From OMII01 sp947467385 (GTDB lineage Bacteria > Bdellovibrionota_C > UBA2361 > OMII01), in contig JBIKLA010000012.1 in NCBI GenBank assembly GCA_044360075.1, forward strand, positions 1 to 64,000: a DNA stretch of 64,000 bases, written 5' to 3'. Both the position numbers and the translations under genes were made by a program. A model generated the notes under the pieces. That model had not been told where the DNA came from and made no database searches. It was given only the letters and a program-made list of their open reading frames with translations. How positions within the stretch are numbered: position 1 is the first letter of the stretch; each line of letters starts with the position of its first letter. Below are positions 38,516-47,237 of this stretch, in pieces.

Positions 38516-39895
38516 ATGAAGATTAATCCGGTCATTTTTAGGGAATACGATATCCGTGGAACCGTCGGAACCGAGCTCTCTCCGGAGTTTGCGCGGGTGC
38601 TTGGCCGCGCCTATGCGACCCTTGCGTTAGAGAACAATCTTAATCGCATCGCGGTCGGGCATGACTGCCGCCTAAGCTCGCCCGAGTATGCCACGGCCCT
38701 GGCCGAGGGCATCGCCGATGAGGGTCTCGACGTTGTCCTCACAGGCATGGGACCAACGCCTCAGCTCTACTACTCGGTTTTTGCAAACGATCTCGGCGGT
38801 GGCATTCAGGTAACCGGAAGCCACAACCCCCCGGACATGAACGGCTTCAAGATCCTCCTTGGAAAGCAAACGCTCTCTGGGGCCGACATTCAGGACCTCA
38901 AGGTCCGGTGTGAAAAGGTGCTCGGGAAGGCACCGGCCGCAAAGCGCGGATCAATCTCGGCGCTTGAGGTTCAGCAGGCATACATCCAGTCGATCATCGA
39001 CAACTGCCGCCCGCACATGGGTCCGCGCAAGCTCAAGGTAGTGGTTGATGCCGGAAACGGCGTGGGCGGCATAGTGGGGCCAGCCGTCCTTCGAGGTCTC
39101 GGCGTTGAGGTTATCGAGCTCTTCTGCGATCCAGACGGCCGATTCCCGAATCACCATCCAGATCCCACGGTCCTCAAAAACATCCAGGTCCTGATCAAGG
39201 AGGTCAAGGATCAGGAAGCTGACTTCGGCATCGGCTGGGATGGTGATGCCGACCGTATTGGTGTTGTCGACGAGCGCGGCGAGGTCGTGTTTGGCGACAT
39301 GCTGCTGCTGCTCTATGGCCGCGCGATTTTAGCCGAAAAGCCGGGCGCCACAATCATCGGCGACGTGAAGTGCTCCAGCCTCCTCTTCAACGACCTAAAG
39401 AACCGCGGCGCAAACGCAATTATGTGGAAGACCGGCCATTCCCTTATCAAGAGCAAGCTCAAGGAGACCCATGGCGACCTTGCTGGGGAGATGAGCGGCC
39501 ACATCTTCTTCAAGCACCGTTATTTTGGGTTTGACGATGCGCTCTACTCATCGGGAAGGCTGTGCGAGATCGTAAGCCACCATACCGGCCCGATGTCTTC
39601 GCTGCTGGCAGGCCTGCCACAGATGCTGTCGACTCCAGAGATTCGGGTAGACTGCCCTGAGGATATTAAGTTCGCGATCGCCAAGGAGGCCCAATCAGCC
39701 TTCTCCGAGTTTACGGTGGATACCATCGACGGCGTGCGGGTGACCTTCGGCCGCGGTTGGGGCCTCGTGCGGGCATCCAACACCCAGCCAGTCCTTGTTA
39801 TGCGATTTGAGGCGGAGACACCCGAGCTCCTCGAAGAGTACAAGAAGACGGTTGTTGACCGGATCGAGAACATCAAGGCGCGCCTCTCAAAGTAA
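38516..39895 (+). CDS. Phosphomannomutase/phosphoglucomutase
   Basis: 459-residue alpha-D-phosphohexomutase. Domain 1 has FREYDIRGTVGTELS and the phosphoserine loop QVTGSHNPPDMNGFKI (Ser at about 102). Domain 2 has the magnesium site GIGWDGDADRIGVVDERG (about 240). Domain 3 holds GEMSGHIFFKHRYFGFDDA (sugar binding), and domain 4 closes with RASNTQPVLVMRFEA (phosphate binding). It interconverts 1- and 6-phosphates of mannose or glucose for cell-surface sugars; it is AlgC/ManB-like. AAAAGGAGC precedes the ATG. Confidence 0.94.
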   Translation: MKINPVIFREYDIRGTVGTELSPEFARVLGRAYATLALENNLNRIAVGHDCRLSSPEYATALAEGIADEGLDVVLTGMGPTPQLYYSVFANDLGGGIQVTGSHNPPDMNGFKILLGKQTLSGADIQDLKVRCEKVLGKAPAAKRGSISALEVQQAYIQSIIDNCRPHMGPRKLKVVVDAGNGVGGIVGPAVLRGLGVEVIELFCDPDGRFPNHHPDPTVLKNIQVLIKEVKDQEADFGIGWDGDADRIGVVDERGEVVFGDMLLLLYGRAILAEKPGATIIGDVKCSSLLFNDLKNRGANAIMWKTGHSLIKSKLKETHGDLAGEMSGHIFFKHRYFGFDDALYSSGRLCEIVSHHTGPMSSLLAGLPQMLSTPEIRVDCPEDIKFAIAKEAQSAFSEFTVDTIDGVRVTFGRGWGLVRASNTQPVLVMRFEAETPELLEEYKKTVVDRIENIKARLSK

Positions 39896-39924
39896 GGGCG
39901 CTCTCCTTCCAAAGATAGGCGCTT

Positions 39925-41958
39925 GTGGTCCAAGGTTCAAAAACCCAGAAGCTGGACGTGTCGGTCTTCTCGGCCTTGAGTTTCTTCCGTTGCCGCGAAC
40001 CACACATATCGCGCACGATTGAGGTTCCTCTTCGGGGCGTTGGGGTTATTAACGAATCCCACCACGACCGGTCGTTGGTGTGGATCGACGGCCTCGCCGT
40101 ACAGATGGCCGCAGCTCGCGAGTTCGTTCAGGCGATCGAGCGGGGTGACACGCCCCCTCCCCTTGTGCCGCCCTCTCCGGCAGGCGGCGGGACGGAGGTT
40201 CTGTGCGTATCGCCCGCATCGATCTCGCATGGGCCATCGCGCATCCTCGATGTGCTCGGGATAGCAAGCGCCCTTGAGAGGTTGGCGAGAAACAGCCCTC
40301 TCAGCTCGTGCCCCGAGTGCGGCACGCCCGTCACTCTGCTCCTTCGCCCACGAGACCTCTGCGCTCTCCTGCAGGAGAGGCATGCCCAGCAGGCGGTAAG
40401 GGTTGCTTTTGAAAGCCCCTCGCCTGCCCTCCGCGATTGGGCAGAGTCGTTAGGCTTCGGTGTTGAGGGAACTCTGGATGCCGGCTTTCGTGCCGCGGTA
40501 GACTCATGCCGAGTCGATCAGGCTTTCAGTTCCAGGATCGAGCCTCTTCTGCGCTCGGCCTGGAAGATCCCCCAGCTTTCCGTCGCTGTTACCTCTTCCA
40601 GCGGCGAGTCCCGGTTCGCCCCTCACGGATTCTGCGAGCGCTGCCGCACGCACCTCTCGCCCCGGCACGCTCCGCGCCTTCGCGCGCTCATCCAGCGCGG
40701 CGACGCCTCAACTCTCGGCGATTTTCCCGAGCGCGCAATCAACGTCGGCGGGCTTACGCTCGCGGATCTGCTCTCCGCCTCCATGGACTCATTCCTTCCC
40801 TCTCCCTTGCTTGAGCCGCTCCTGCCCGCCGGGTTGCAGCGCCGCATGAAAACCCTGGGGCTGTCGCGGTATGCGCTCAGCAACAGGACAGTCGAGATGC
40901 CCAGCGAAGATGTGGCGCTGCTGGCGCTCGCGGCAGGGCTCGGCGAAAACCCCTCGGAAGCCCTCGCAATCATAGATGTCCCCCACGGCATTATCTCGCA
41001 AGAAAGATCACCAGCTGTGCAGGCCATGATAGAATCTTTCGCCGAGACCGGCGCAGCAGTCATACTCGGCGGGCCTCTCACGCATGCCGCTCACTGCAGA
41101 GACACTGCGGCACCCGCTCCCGCGCGCGGAAAGCAGCTTGCAACACTCCGCCTTGCTGGCAACCAAAACATTGGCTCCCTGGAATTTACTGCACACCAGG
41201 GGTTCTGCCCTCTTCCGCCCGCAGTGTCAGCTGAGGTGCTACGCCACCTGCGCGCGGGTAGCGCCGCCGAAAGCGGCGATGCTTCCACGCGCCCTGGCGT
41301 CGTTTGCCCCGACGGCTACGCTCTTCGCCTGCTGCAGCCATTCCGCTCCTCCCTTCAGTCGCGGGCAACCGTCGTTGAGGCGCTGGATCTTTTTGAGCCT
41401 CTCGCCAAGCTCGTGGTAGCCTCTATTGACGCCAAGGCTCTCGGTGTTGTTGCGAAGGGCCTCTCGCTCCGAGCAAGAAAAGGCCGAGGATTTGCATGCT
41501 CCGCTTGTGGAGGGCTTGGCATCATCCTTGCCCCCGCACCCCCAGCTCCTCGGCCCGCCGCCCAGCCCTGCGAAAGCTGTGGCGGAGCCCGCTTTGTTGC
41601 CCCGGCAAATAGCCTGCTCTTCAGGGGCCGAACCTTGGGCGAAATCCTCGACGCCGACTTCGCTGAGATGCGAGAGCTGCTGCGCGTGCTTCCGAAAAGC
41701 GGTCCAGCTCTTGCGCTCATGGCACATCTCGATTTGACCCACCTAAGTCTCGGCATGCCGCTGGCCCTTCTCAGCTACTCGGAGCGCCGCCGGCTTGAGC
41801 TGCTGCTCGCCGCGCTCGCCGGAAAGCCATCGCGCCCGCTCATCACCTTCGTAGATTCGCCCTACGCAGGGCTTTCGGAACGACACGCTGTTGCGGCGCA
41901 GTCGCTCATGGAATCCCCTACTTTGGCGCCACATACGGCTTGGATTTGCTGCGCCTAA
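39925..41958 (+). CDS. UvrA-derived protein lacking both Walker A loops (pseudo-ATPase)
   Basis: 677 residues (true UvrA about 940), start GTG. UvrA order is recognisable end to end: an N-terminal EVPLRGVGVINESHHDRSL where UvrA has its first Walker A; VSPASISHG (UvrA LSPAISI) and a SRILDVLGIASALERLARN helix; zinc-finger pairs C129/C132 and C237/C240; a signature-like MPSEDVALL (325) and LAIIDVPHGII (Asp351) where UvrA has LSGGE and Walker B; a second zinc pair set C525/C528 and C549/C552 (UvrA CxxCxGxG and CExCxGxR); LLFRGRTLGEIL; LSYSERRRLEL (616) and FVDSPYAGLS (642) in place of LSGGEAQR and LDEPTTGL. No GxxGxGK[ST] is present in either half. It probably cannot bind ATP normally; it may bind DNA or partners. 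Confidence 0.8.
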   Translation: MVQGSKTQKLDVSVFSALSFFRCREPHISRTIEVPLRGVGVINESHHDRSLVWIDGLAVQMAAAREFVQAIERGDTPPPLVPPSPAGGGTEVLCVSPASISHGPSRILDVLGIASALERLARNSPLSSCPECGTPVTLLLRPRDLCALLQERHAQQAVRVAFESPSPALRDWAESLGFGVEGTLDAGFRAAVDSCRVDQAFSSRIEPLLRSAWKIPQLSVAVTSSSGESRFAPHGFCERCRTHLSPRHAPRLRALIQRGDASTLGDFPERAINVGGLTLADLLSASMDSFLPSPLLEPLLPAGLQRRMKTLGLSRYALSNRTVEMPSEDVALLALAAGLGENPSEALAIIDVPHGIISQERSPAVQAMIESFAETGAAVILGGPLTHAAHCRDTAAPAPARGKQLATLRLAGNQNIGSLEFTAHQGFCPLPPAVSAEVLRHLRAGSAAESGDASTRPGVVCPDGYALRLLQPFRSSLQSRATVVEALDLFEPLAKLVVASIDAKALGVVAKGLSLRARKGRGFACSACGGLGIILAPAPPAPRPAAQPCESCGGARFVAPANSLLFRGRTLGEILDADFAEMRELLRVLPKSGPALALMAHLDLTHLSLGMPLALLSYSERRRLELLLAALAGKPSRPLITFVDSPYAGLSERHAVAAQSLMESPTLAPHTAWICCA

Positions 41959-42111
41959 AGGGCTGAATAGGAGCTTTTTTGGGGGGGTTGGGGCCTTGCC
42001 CGCCGCCGTCTTCGCTAACATCACAAAAGCACAGGAGACGACCATAACTCTACTAAAGATATACGCCACCCCACCACGAGCGTAGGATCAGGCAAGGCTG
42101 AGGTTTTTTCG

Positions 42112-42468
42112 ATGACTCAAAACAAGACACATACGGCGTATCGCTCAAAGCGAGGGCAGCGCGGTGAGGCCGAGTTCCTTATCTTTGGAATCGCGGTTCT
42201 GGTCACAGCCCTCTTCTCCGGCTCAATCTGGCTGCTCGGTTGGATTCGGGACACCAAGGACGCAAAAGTCATCGCAAACAGGGAGGCTCGCATGGCCAAG
42301 CGAAACAAGGGCCCATTCGTGCCGCGGCCCGATCCAGCCGAATATTATGTCCAATGCGATGGGTCAGTCTTCACCATCCTACAGACCAATTATCCGTGCC
42401 GAGTCCTGCCCGAATCGTATGGCGAATGGTTTATCGCCATAGAAGATGAAGTTGGCGGGCATCGGTAG
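42112..42468 (+). CDS. Small single-pass membrane protein, hypothetical
   Basis: 118 residues, not recognised. A basic N-terminus (SKRGQRGEAE) is followed by one membrane helix (LIFGIAVLVTALFSGSIWLLGWI, about 23-45), then a basic stretch (REARMAKRNK) and a small globular tail with two cysteines (YYVQCDGSVFTILQTNYPCRVLP) that could form a disulfide if exported. GAGG lies about 10 bases before the ATG. It follows the UvrA-like gene by about 150 bases and precedes the hexamer array. Confidence 0.5.
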   Translation: MTQNKTHTAYRSKRGQRGEAEFLIFGIAVLVTALFSGSIWLLGWIRDTKDAKVIANREARMAKRNKGPFVPRPDPAEYYVQCDGSVFTILQTNYPCRVLPESYGEWFIAIEDEVGGHR

Positions 42469-42523
42469 GGAATCTTCGCACCATCGTAATTCTAGCGAGT
42501 TCCCCTTCCCCCTAACCCTCCCC

Positions 42524-42646
42524 GTACCCGTAAACGTAACCGCAAACGATCAGCAACAACGATCCTAAATATCTCCATTCGGGTATGGGTAGGGGCACGC
42601 GTAAGGGTATGGGCACGTTCACGTTTACGGAAAGGGGTACGGAGAG
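42524..42646. repeat. Inverted array of degenerate hexamers (GNNNAY units)
   Basis: Right arm 42581-42646: eleven hexamers in strict six-base register (GGGTAT, GGGTAG, GGGCAC, GCGTAA, GGGTAT, GGGCAC, GTTCAC, GTTTAC, GGAAAG, GGGTAC, GGAGAG). Left arm 42524-42547: GTACCC, GTAAAC, GTAACC, GCAAAC, which are the same kind of units in the opposite orientation. A 33-base spacer (42548-42580) separates them. The arms could pair over much of their length. It sits between two convergent small genes. Not a CRISPR: units are six bases with no spacers. Confidence 0.7.
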
Positions 42647-42659
42647 GCCGAAAGACCCT

Positions 42660-42896
42660 CTACTTCTTCTGGCTCGACGAATCCAGCTCAGATGCCTCGC
42701 CGGGAGGAAGCGCTAGGAGATCCTCTCCTTCGGGTTGTAGCTCAGCGCTCACGGCTTTTTCATCACACAGGATGATCACGACCGGGAGGCAGCTTGTCTC
42801 AAAGCGGCACGCCGCTGGATGAGATTCGCAGTAGGCATTAATCAGCCACTGAAAGTCTGGGTCAGTCATTTCATGGGGGAAAACAGCTCTAGCCAT
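42660..42896 (-). CDS. Small acidic hypothetical protein
   Basis: 78 residues from ATG 42896, chosen because a strong AAGGAGGAG lies about 7 bases upstream. The sequence has three cysteines in the middle (AYCESHPAACRFETSCLP) and a Ser/Glu-rich tail. No signal peptide or known motif. The good ribosome site is the main evidence that it is expressed. It converges with the small membrane protein across the hexamer array. Confidence 0.5.
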   Translation of the reverse strand: MARAVFPHEMTDPDFQWLINAYCESHPAACRFETSCLPVVIILCDEKAVSAELQPEGEDLLALPPGEASELDSSSQKK

Positions 42897-43437
42897 ACAG
42901 AACTCCTCCTTGAGTAGGCGCGGATCGTTCGACAACGATCATTTGTTGGTACTCCGCATAACTACCGTCTGTACTGCGCTTGGCTCGAATCCATTCGAGG
43001 CAATCGCCCCGGCACGTGCCGGGCAAGCCTGCCAAGGCCCTTGCTCTCGGCCTTTGGCAGAGAGGGCGTTTTCATCCCTCTGCTTGAAGTTAAGAGTCGG
43101 AGGTGGGAGGGAATTTCTTGAGGAACAAGTTTGCCTACCAACTGTCACTAGCCACCTAACTGATTGTTTTGAAACAACTAAGTCAACGACCACCTTCCCA
43201 GAAACGACGCACTAGCCCGCAAAATTATATTTGTAAGCAGCCTCAGGAAGAGCTTTTCCCGCCCGATTAGCTTGAGAATTGGAGGAGACCCACCTACACT
43301 GGAGACAAGATTTTCGCGTTCCAAGGCGTTGATTTATTTGATCTCTGTAGCGTTCGTCGCCCCTTCTTCCAGCTTCAGGCTGGTTTGGAAGGTCGCTGCA
43401 TATTCGTGTAACACAGTGCGATAGGTATACCCCGGAA
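42897..43437. other. Non-coding, dyad-rich region upstream of pcnB
   Basis: About 540 bases with no convincing gene. From 42984 to 43081 come successive dyads: CTCGAAT-CC-ATTCGAG (42984-42999), the 16-base palindrome CCCGGCACGTGCCGGG (43008-43023), GCCAAGGCC with GGCCTTTGGC (43031-43058, one bulge) and AGAGGG with CCCTCT (43061-43081). TTGTTT-TG-AAACAA lies at 43164-43177. Nearer pcnB, CCTTC..CCAGC-5-GCTGG..GAAGG (43062-43092 in the next hundred: 43362-43392) forms a two-step hairpin. It may hold a small RNA and the pcnB leader. No RNA family was recognised. Confidence 0.4.
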
Positions 43438-44736
43438 ATGTGTCCCACTGACTCCTCTGAAGCAGTACTCGATGACCCGAAAGCGGTCGATGTGACCGTC
43501 TACGACTCGTCTCAACACTCCATTCGCAAAAGCGAAATAGACGAGGATGCCCGTAAGATCGTCTTCCGGCTCCAGCGCGCCGGCTTCAAGGCCTACGTCG
43601 TCGGCGGTGGTGTGCGCGACCTCCTGATCGGAAAGAAGCCAAAGGATTTCGACATCTCAACCGACGCCACCCCGCGCGAGATCAAGTCCCTCTTCCGAAA
43701 CTGCCGCATTATCGGCCGACGGTTTAAGCTGGCCCATATCTTCTTCGGCCACGGAAAGACCATCGAGGTGTCAACATTTCGCGACCTTGTTGAGTTGCCT
43801 GAGCCGCCAGAAGGAGAGCAGGCTAGCCCCGCATCCCCGGTGAGCTCCGACAACAGCTACGGCACCGAGAGCACGGACGCAGTGCGCCGAGACCTCACAA
43901 TCAACGGCCTCTTCCTCGATGTATCCACCATGGAGATCATCGACTACGTCGGCGGCATGCATGACCTCAAGGGCGGCGTGGTGCGCGTGATTGGAGTGCC
44001 TGAGGTGCGCTTTAAGGAAGACCCTGTGCGAATGCTGCGGGTCGTTCGGCACGCTGCCCGAAACGGCTTTAGTATTGAACCTGGGTGCTGGTCCGCCATT
44101 CTTGAGCACGCCTCCGTCATCACGCAATGCTCGCAGGTGCGCGTGTTCGACGAGCTCAAGAAGGACTTTACGTCGGGGTGCTTCCTCACAATCCTGTCCC
44201 TCCTGGCCGATACCGGCCTGCTTGAGTACATACTGCCGGAGCTTCTTGAGAACAACGCGCGGCTCCTCTCGGGCGAAAGCGACTTTAGCCAGTGCTTGGA
44301 AAAAATAGACGACCTTGTCGTCGAGGGTGAGGAGGTTTCGCACACAGTGGTCCTTACCATTATGGCGCTGTTCACGGCCGGTGATTCGATCTGGCTCAAG
44401 GATCTCGCCGAGACACTTCCAGAGGCTGCAGACCTGGGAGAGAGGCTTGGCGCGACCTTCACAAGGCTCGTCGTCCCGCGCAAGGAACGCGAGAAGATCC
44501 AGATGCTCCTCTCTGTTTGGTCGAAGGTGCGCGCTACTCCTGTGCGAGCCCTCAAGCCAGGCGCGTATCGTCGCTCCGCTCTCCTCCCCGAGCTCATTAG
44601 CCTGCTTGAAGTAACTTGTATGACGCGAGAAGATGCCCAACGCCTAAACCTTCTGTTGCCCCTCCTTGATGATGCCGATGCTGTGCATCACGAAAATGAG
44701 CACCGCAAGGCGGTTTTCGGCAGGAGGCGCCGCTAG
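43438..44736 (+). CDS. pcnB: Poly(A) polymerase (PcnB family nucleotidyltransferase)
   Basis: 432 residues. Class II nucleotidyltransferase head: FKAYVVGGGVRDLLIGKKPKDFDISTDATP with the metal-binding DFD (about residue 73-75), then RIIGRRFKLAHIFFG. The middle has RRDLTINGLFLD (third aspartate region) and FKEDPVRMLRVVRHAARNGFSIEP, typical of PcnB. The C-terminal helical domain is short and ends in RRKAVFGRRRR-like basic residues (EHRKAVFGRRRR). It adds 3' A-tails that speed RNA decay; the close relative CCA-adding enzyme cannot be fully excluded. Confidence 0.88.
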   Translation: MCPTDSSEAVLDDPKAVDVTVYDSSQHSIRKSEIDEDARKIVFRLQRAGFKAYVVGGGVRDLLIGKKPKDFDISTDATPREIKSLFRNCRIIGRRFKLAHIFFGHGKTIEVSTFRDLVELPEPPEGEQASPASPVSSDNSYGTESTDAVRRDLTINGLFLDVSTMEIIDYVGGMHDLKGGVVRVIGVPEVRFKEDPVRMLRVVRHAARNGFSIEPGCWSAILEHASVITQCSQVRVFDELKKDFTSGCFLTILSLLADTGLLEYILPELLENNARLLSGESDFSQCLEKIDDLVVEGEEVSHTVVLTIMALFTAGDSIWLKDLAETLPEAADLGERLGATFTRLVVPRKEREKIQMLLSVWSKVRATPVRALKPGAYRRSALLPELISLLEVTCMTREDAQRLNLLLPLLDDADAVHHENEHRKAVFGRRRR

Positions 44737-44761
44737 TCTCCCAATAATCCCGGCCCCGAAA

Positions 44762-45490
44762 ATGAGCAGCACCCTGCAAACCAACAACGTGACAAAGCGA
44801 TATGGCGGCAGAAAGGTCGTCGACGGCGTTTCCATATCCGTCAATGCAGGCGAGATAGTTGGGCTTCTGGGGCCGAACGGCGCAGGCAAGACCACTACAT
44901 TTTACATGTGCGTCGGCCTCGCGGCACCGGACACCGGCTCCGTGACCCTTGACGGCCAAGATGTCACTGCAGAGCCGATGTTCTCTCGTGCGCGCCTTGG
45001 CATCGGCTACCTGCCCCAGGAGGCATCGGTATTCCGCAAGCTTTCGGTTCGCGACAACGTCATGGCGATCCTTGAGACGATGCACTTCGAGAGCAAGCGC
45101 GCCCGCGAGGAGAGGCTCGACCAGCTGCTCGAGGAGCTTGGCCTCTCGCGGCTGCGCGACAGCCTCGCGAGTGCGCTCTCGGGGGGCGAGCGGCGCCGAG
45201 TTGAGATCAGCCGCTGCTTGGCGAGAAATCCGCTTTTCATCCTTCTCGACGAGCCGTTCGCTGGAATCGACCCCCTTGCAATCAAGGATATTCAGGAGAT
45301 GGTGTCCTCCCTCAAGCGAAAGGGCATCGGGGTGCTCATCACTGACCACAATGTGCGTGAAACCCTTGGCATCTGTGACCGCTCGTACATTCTGGTTGAC
45401 GGAAAGGTGCTGGAAGAGGGAACGCCCCAGGCAATCGCATCATCGGAGAAGGCTCGCCGATACTACTTGGGCGGCGATTTCCAGCTTTAA
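44762..45490 (+). CDS. lptB: LPS export ABC transporter ATP-binding protein
   Basis: About 243 residues from ATG 44762; longer frames overlap pcnB and are less likely. Walker A GLLGPNGAGKTTTFYM (about 37-44), Q-loop region IGYLPQEASVFRKLSVRDN typical of LptB, signature ALSGGERRRVEISRCLA, Walker B FILLDEPFAGIDPLAI and switch histidine ITDHNVRETL. LptB powers lipopolysaccharide transport with LptFG and LptC. It precedes rpoN, as in many proteobacteria, and is firm evidence for a diderm envelope. Confidence 0.94.
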   Translation: MSSTLQTNNVTKRYGGRKVVDGVSISVNAGEIVGLLGPNGAGKTTTFYMCVGLAAPDTGSVTLDGQDVTAEPMFSRARLGIGYLPQEASVFRKLSVRDNVMAILETMHFESKRAREERLDQLLEELGLSRLRDSLASALSGGERRRVEISRCLARNPLFILLDEPFAGIDPLAIKDIQEMVSSLKRKGIGVLITDHNVRETLGICDRSYILVDGKVLEEGTPQAIASSEKARRYYLGGDFQL

Positions 45491-45720
45491 TGGCACCCAC
45501 CCGCGGCCTTACGCTCGGGGTCTAGCCTTCCCCATATTCCGAGTGCTCACGGGCATTTTTTTCCCTCCCTCATTTTGGCTAGCTCCTTCCCCCCATGGCT
45601 AACCTTCTGAAAGAAAATACATTTATCTCTCATGCAGGGGCATCTGGAAACTTTGTGCACGGAACTTGCAGAAACCTCAGCCCTTCCGCCCCACTTTTGT
45701 CATCTATTACGGAAAGGGTT

Positions 45721-45735
45721 GCTCTAAACTAGAGC
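45721..45735. repeat. Hairpin GCTCTA-AAC-TAGAGC upstream of rpoN
   Basis: Perfect 6-base dyad with a three-base loop, 26 bases before the chosen rpoN start. It lies within the 270-base gap between lptB and rpoN, which has no other recognisable content beyond a T-run at about 45555-45562 that could end lptB transcription weakly. As RNA it could affect rpoN translation; as DNA it could be a small operator. Confidence 0.3.
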
Positions 45736-45761
45736 CCCGCCGAGAGGACAAAAGCTGTTCT

Positions 45762-47237
45762 ATGGGACTTGAGACGAAATTAGTTCAAAAGATGGGTCAA
45801 TCGCTCCTAATGACCCCGCAACTGCAGCAGGCGATAAAGCTGCTGCAGCTTGGCCGTCTTGAGTACAAGGAGGCGATCGAGAAAGAGTTACTTGAGAACC
45901 CTCTCTTGGAAGAGGCCCGTGAAGACATGGAGGGTCGCGGCGCCCCGGCCGCGGATCCTGATTCAGGCTCAGCAGAGCCCACGATTATGGCGCCTCTCTC
46001 AAGCATGGATGGCGAGGAACGATCCGCTGACTCCAGCCCTGGCGAGCCCAAAGCTGACTGGGATGACTACAGCGACTCCTTCACCGACTACCAGGGAGCC
46101 GCCTCAGCCAAGGGCTTGTCGAGCTACGACGATCGGCAGCCGCCCGAGGTTGTCTCGACGCGCGGCCAGAGCCTTGAGCATCACCTGCTTGAGCAGGTGC
46201 GAATGTACGAGTTCTCTATGGCCGATTCGGTCATTGCCCAAAACATCGCTGGAAACCTCAGCCGCGAGGGGCTGCTTGAGAGCTCCTATGAGGAGATCGC
46301 TGCGATTTGCAGCTGCCCCGTAGACGACGTGGCTCGCGTGGCCGATGTTATGCGATTTTTCGACCCGGTCGGGGCGTGCACCGGAAGCCTCAAGGAGTGC
46401 CTGCTGACGCAGCTTGAGGCCATGGGCCTGGCAAATGGCCTTGAGTGCCGCATTATCTCGGATCACATCGACAAACTGGAGAAGAAGAAATTTGACGCGA
46501 TCGCCAAGGCAGAGGGCGTCACGCTTGAGGATATCGCTGCAGCGATGAGCACGATTCGCTCGCTTGAGCCTCGCCCTGGTCGCCCCTTCTCGGACGACAC
46601 GGTGCGCTATGTAATCCCCGACGCATTCATCCAAAAGGTTGGAGAAGACTGGATTGTCGTGCTCAACGAAGACGGGCTCCCCCGGCTGCGCGTAAGCCCG
46701 CTCTACTCAGGCCTCCTTACCAGTGGTGAACCGCAAAACGCCGCCCAGAAGGCGTACATCACGGAGAGGCTCCGCGCTGCTTCATGGCTCATCAAGAGCA
46801 TTCACCAGCGGCAGCAGACGATTCATCGCGTGACTGAGAGCATCATGAAGTTTCAGCTCGATTTTCTTGAGCGCGGCGTCGAGGGCCTCAAGCCGCTTGT
46901 GCTCAAGGATGTGGCCGACGATATCGGAATGCACGAGTCTACCGTGAGCCGTGTCACGACCGAGAAGTATGTTCACACCCCGCGCGGTGTTTTTGAGCTT
47001 AAGTTCTTCTTTACTTCGGGTATTCGGACGGAAGGTGGCGCCGACATCTCCTCGTCCTCCGTGAAGGAGCGGATCAAGGCGATTATCGCGGCTGAACCCC
47101 CCCGCAATCCGATCAGTGATCAGCACATCGTTGACGTGCTCAAGTCCGAGAAGATCGACATCGCGCGCAGAACCGTTGCTAAGTACCGAGAGACTTTAGG
47201 AATCCCCTCCTCCTCTCAGAGAAAACAGTACTTCTAG
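45762..47237 (+). CDS. rpoN: RNA polymerase sigma-54 factor
   Basis: About 491 residues from ATG 45762 (MGLETKLVQKMGQSLLMTPQ), which begins region I exactly as in other RpoN proteins; an upstream in-frame start adds 32 unlikely residues. Region I is LMTPQLQQAIKLLQLGRLEYKEAIEKELLENPLLEE, then an acidic region II, the core-binding domain, the HTH (LVLKDVADDIGMHESTVSRVTTEKYVHTPRG) and the RpoN box ARRTVAKYRETLGIPSSSQR near the end. It directs -24/-12 promoters activated by enhancer-binding ATPases. Confidence 0.95.
   Translation: MGLETKLVQKMGQSLLMTPQLQQAIKLLQLGRLEYKEAIEKELLENPLLEEAREDMEGRGAPAADPDSGSAEPTIMAPLSSMDGEERSADSSPGEPKADWDDYSDSFTDYQGAASAKGLSSYDDRQPPEVVSTRGQSLEHHLLEQVRMYEFSMADSVIAQNIAGNLSREGLLESSYEEIAAICSCPVDDVARVADVMRFFDPVGACTGSLKECLLTQLEAMGLANGLECRIISDHIDKLEKKKFDAIAKAEGVTLEDIAAAMSTIRSLEPRPGRPFSDDTVRYVIPDAFIQKVGEDWIVVLNEDGLPRLRVSPLYSGLLTSGEPQNAAQKAYITERLRAASWLIKSIHQRQQTIHRVTESIMKFQLDFLERGVEGLKPLVLKDVADDIGMHESTVSRVTTEKYVHTPRGVFELKFFFTSGIRTEGGADISSSSVKERIKAIIAAEPPRNPISDQHIVDVLKSEKIDIARRTVAKYRETLGIPSSSQRKQYF

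Noticed and set aside
39925..41958. Functional UvrA
   Set aside because: Too short and without Walker A lysines in either half; calling it uvrA would mislead.
42524..42646. CRISPR array
   Set aside because: Units are six bases, adjacent and inverted, with no unique spacers and no cas genes nearby.
42910..43215. 101-residue plus-strand frame, with an 84-residue minus-strand frame, in the gap before pcnB
   Set aside because: They overlap each other and the dyad cluster, and the composition is unlike neighbouring genes.
43212..43448. 78-residue minus-strand frame upstream of pcnB
   Set aside because: No ribosome site, no recognisable motif, and it covers the likely pcnB promoter.
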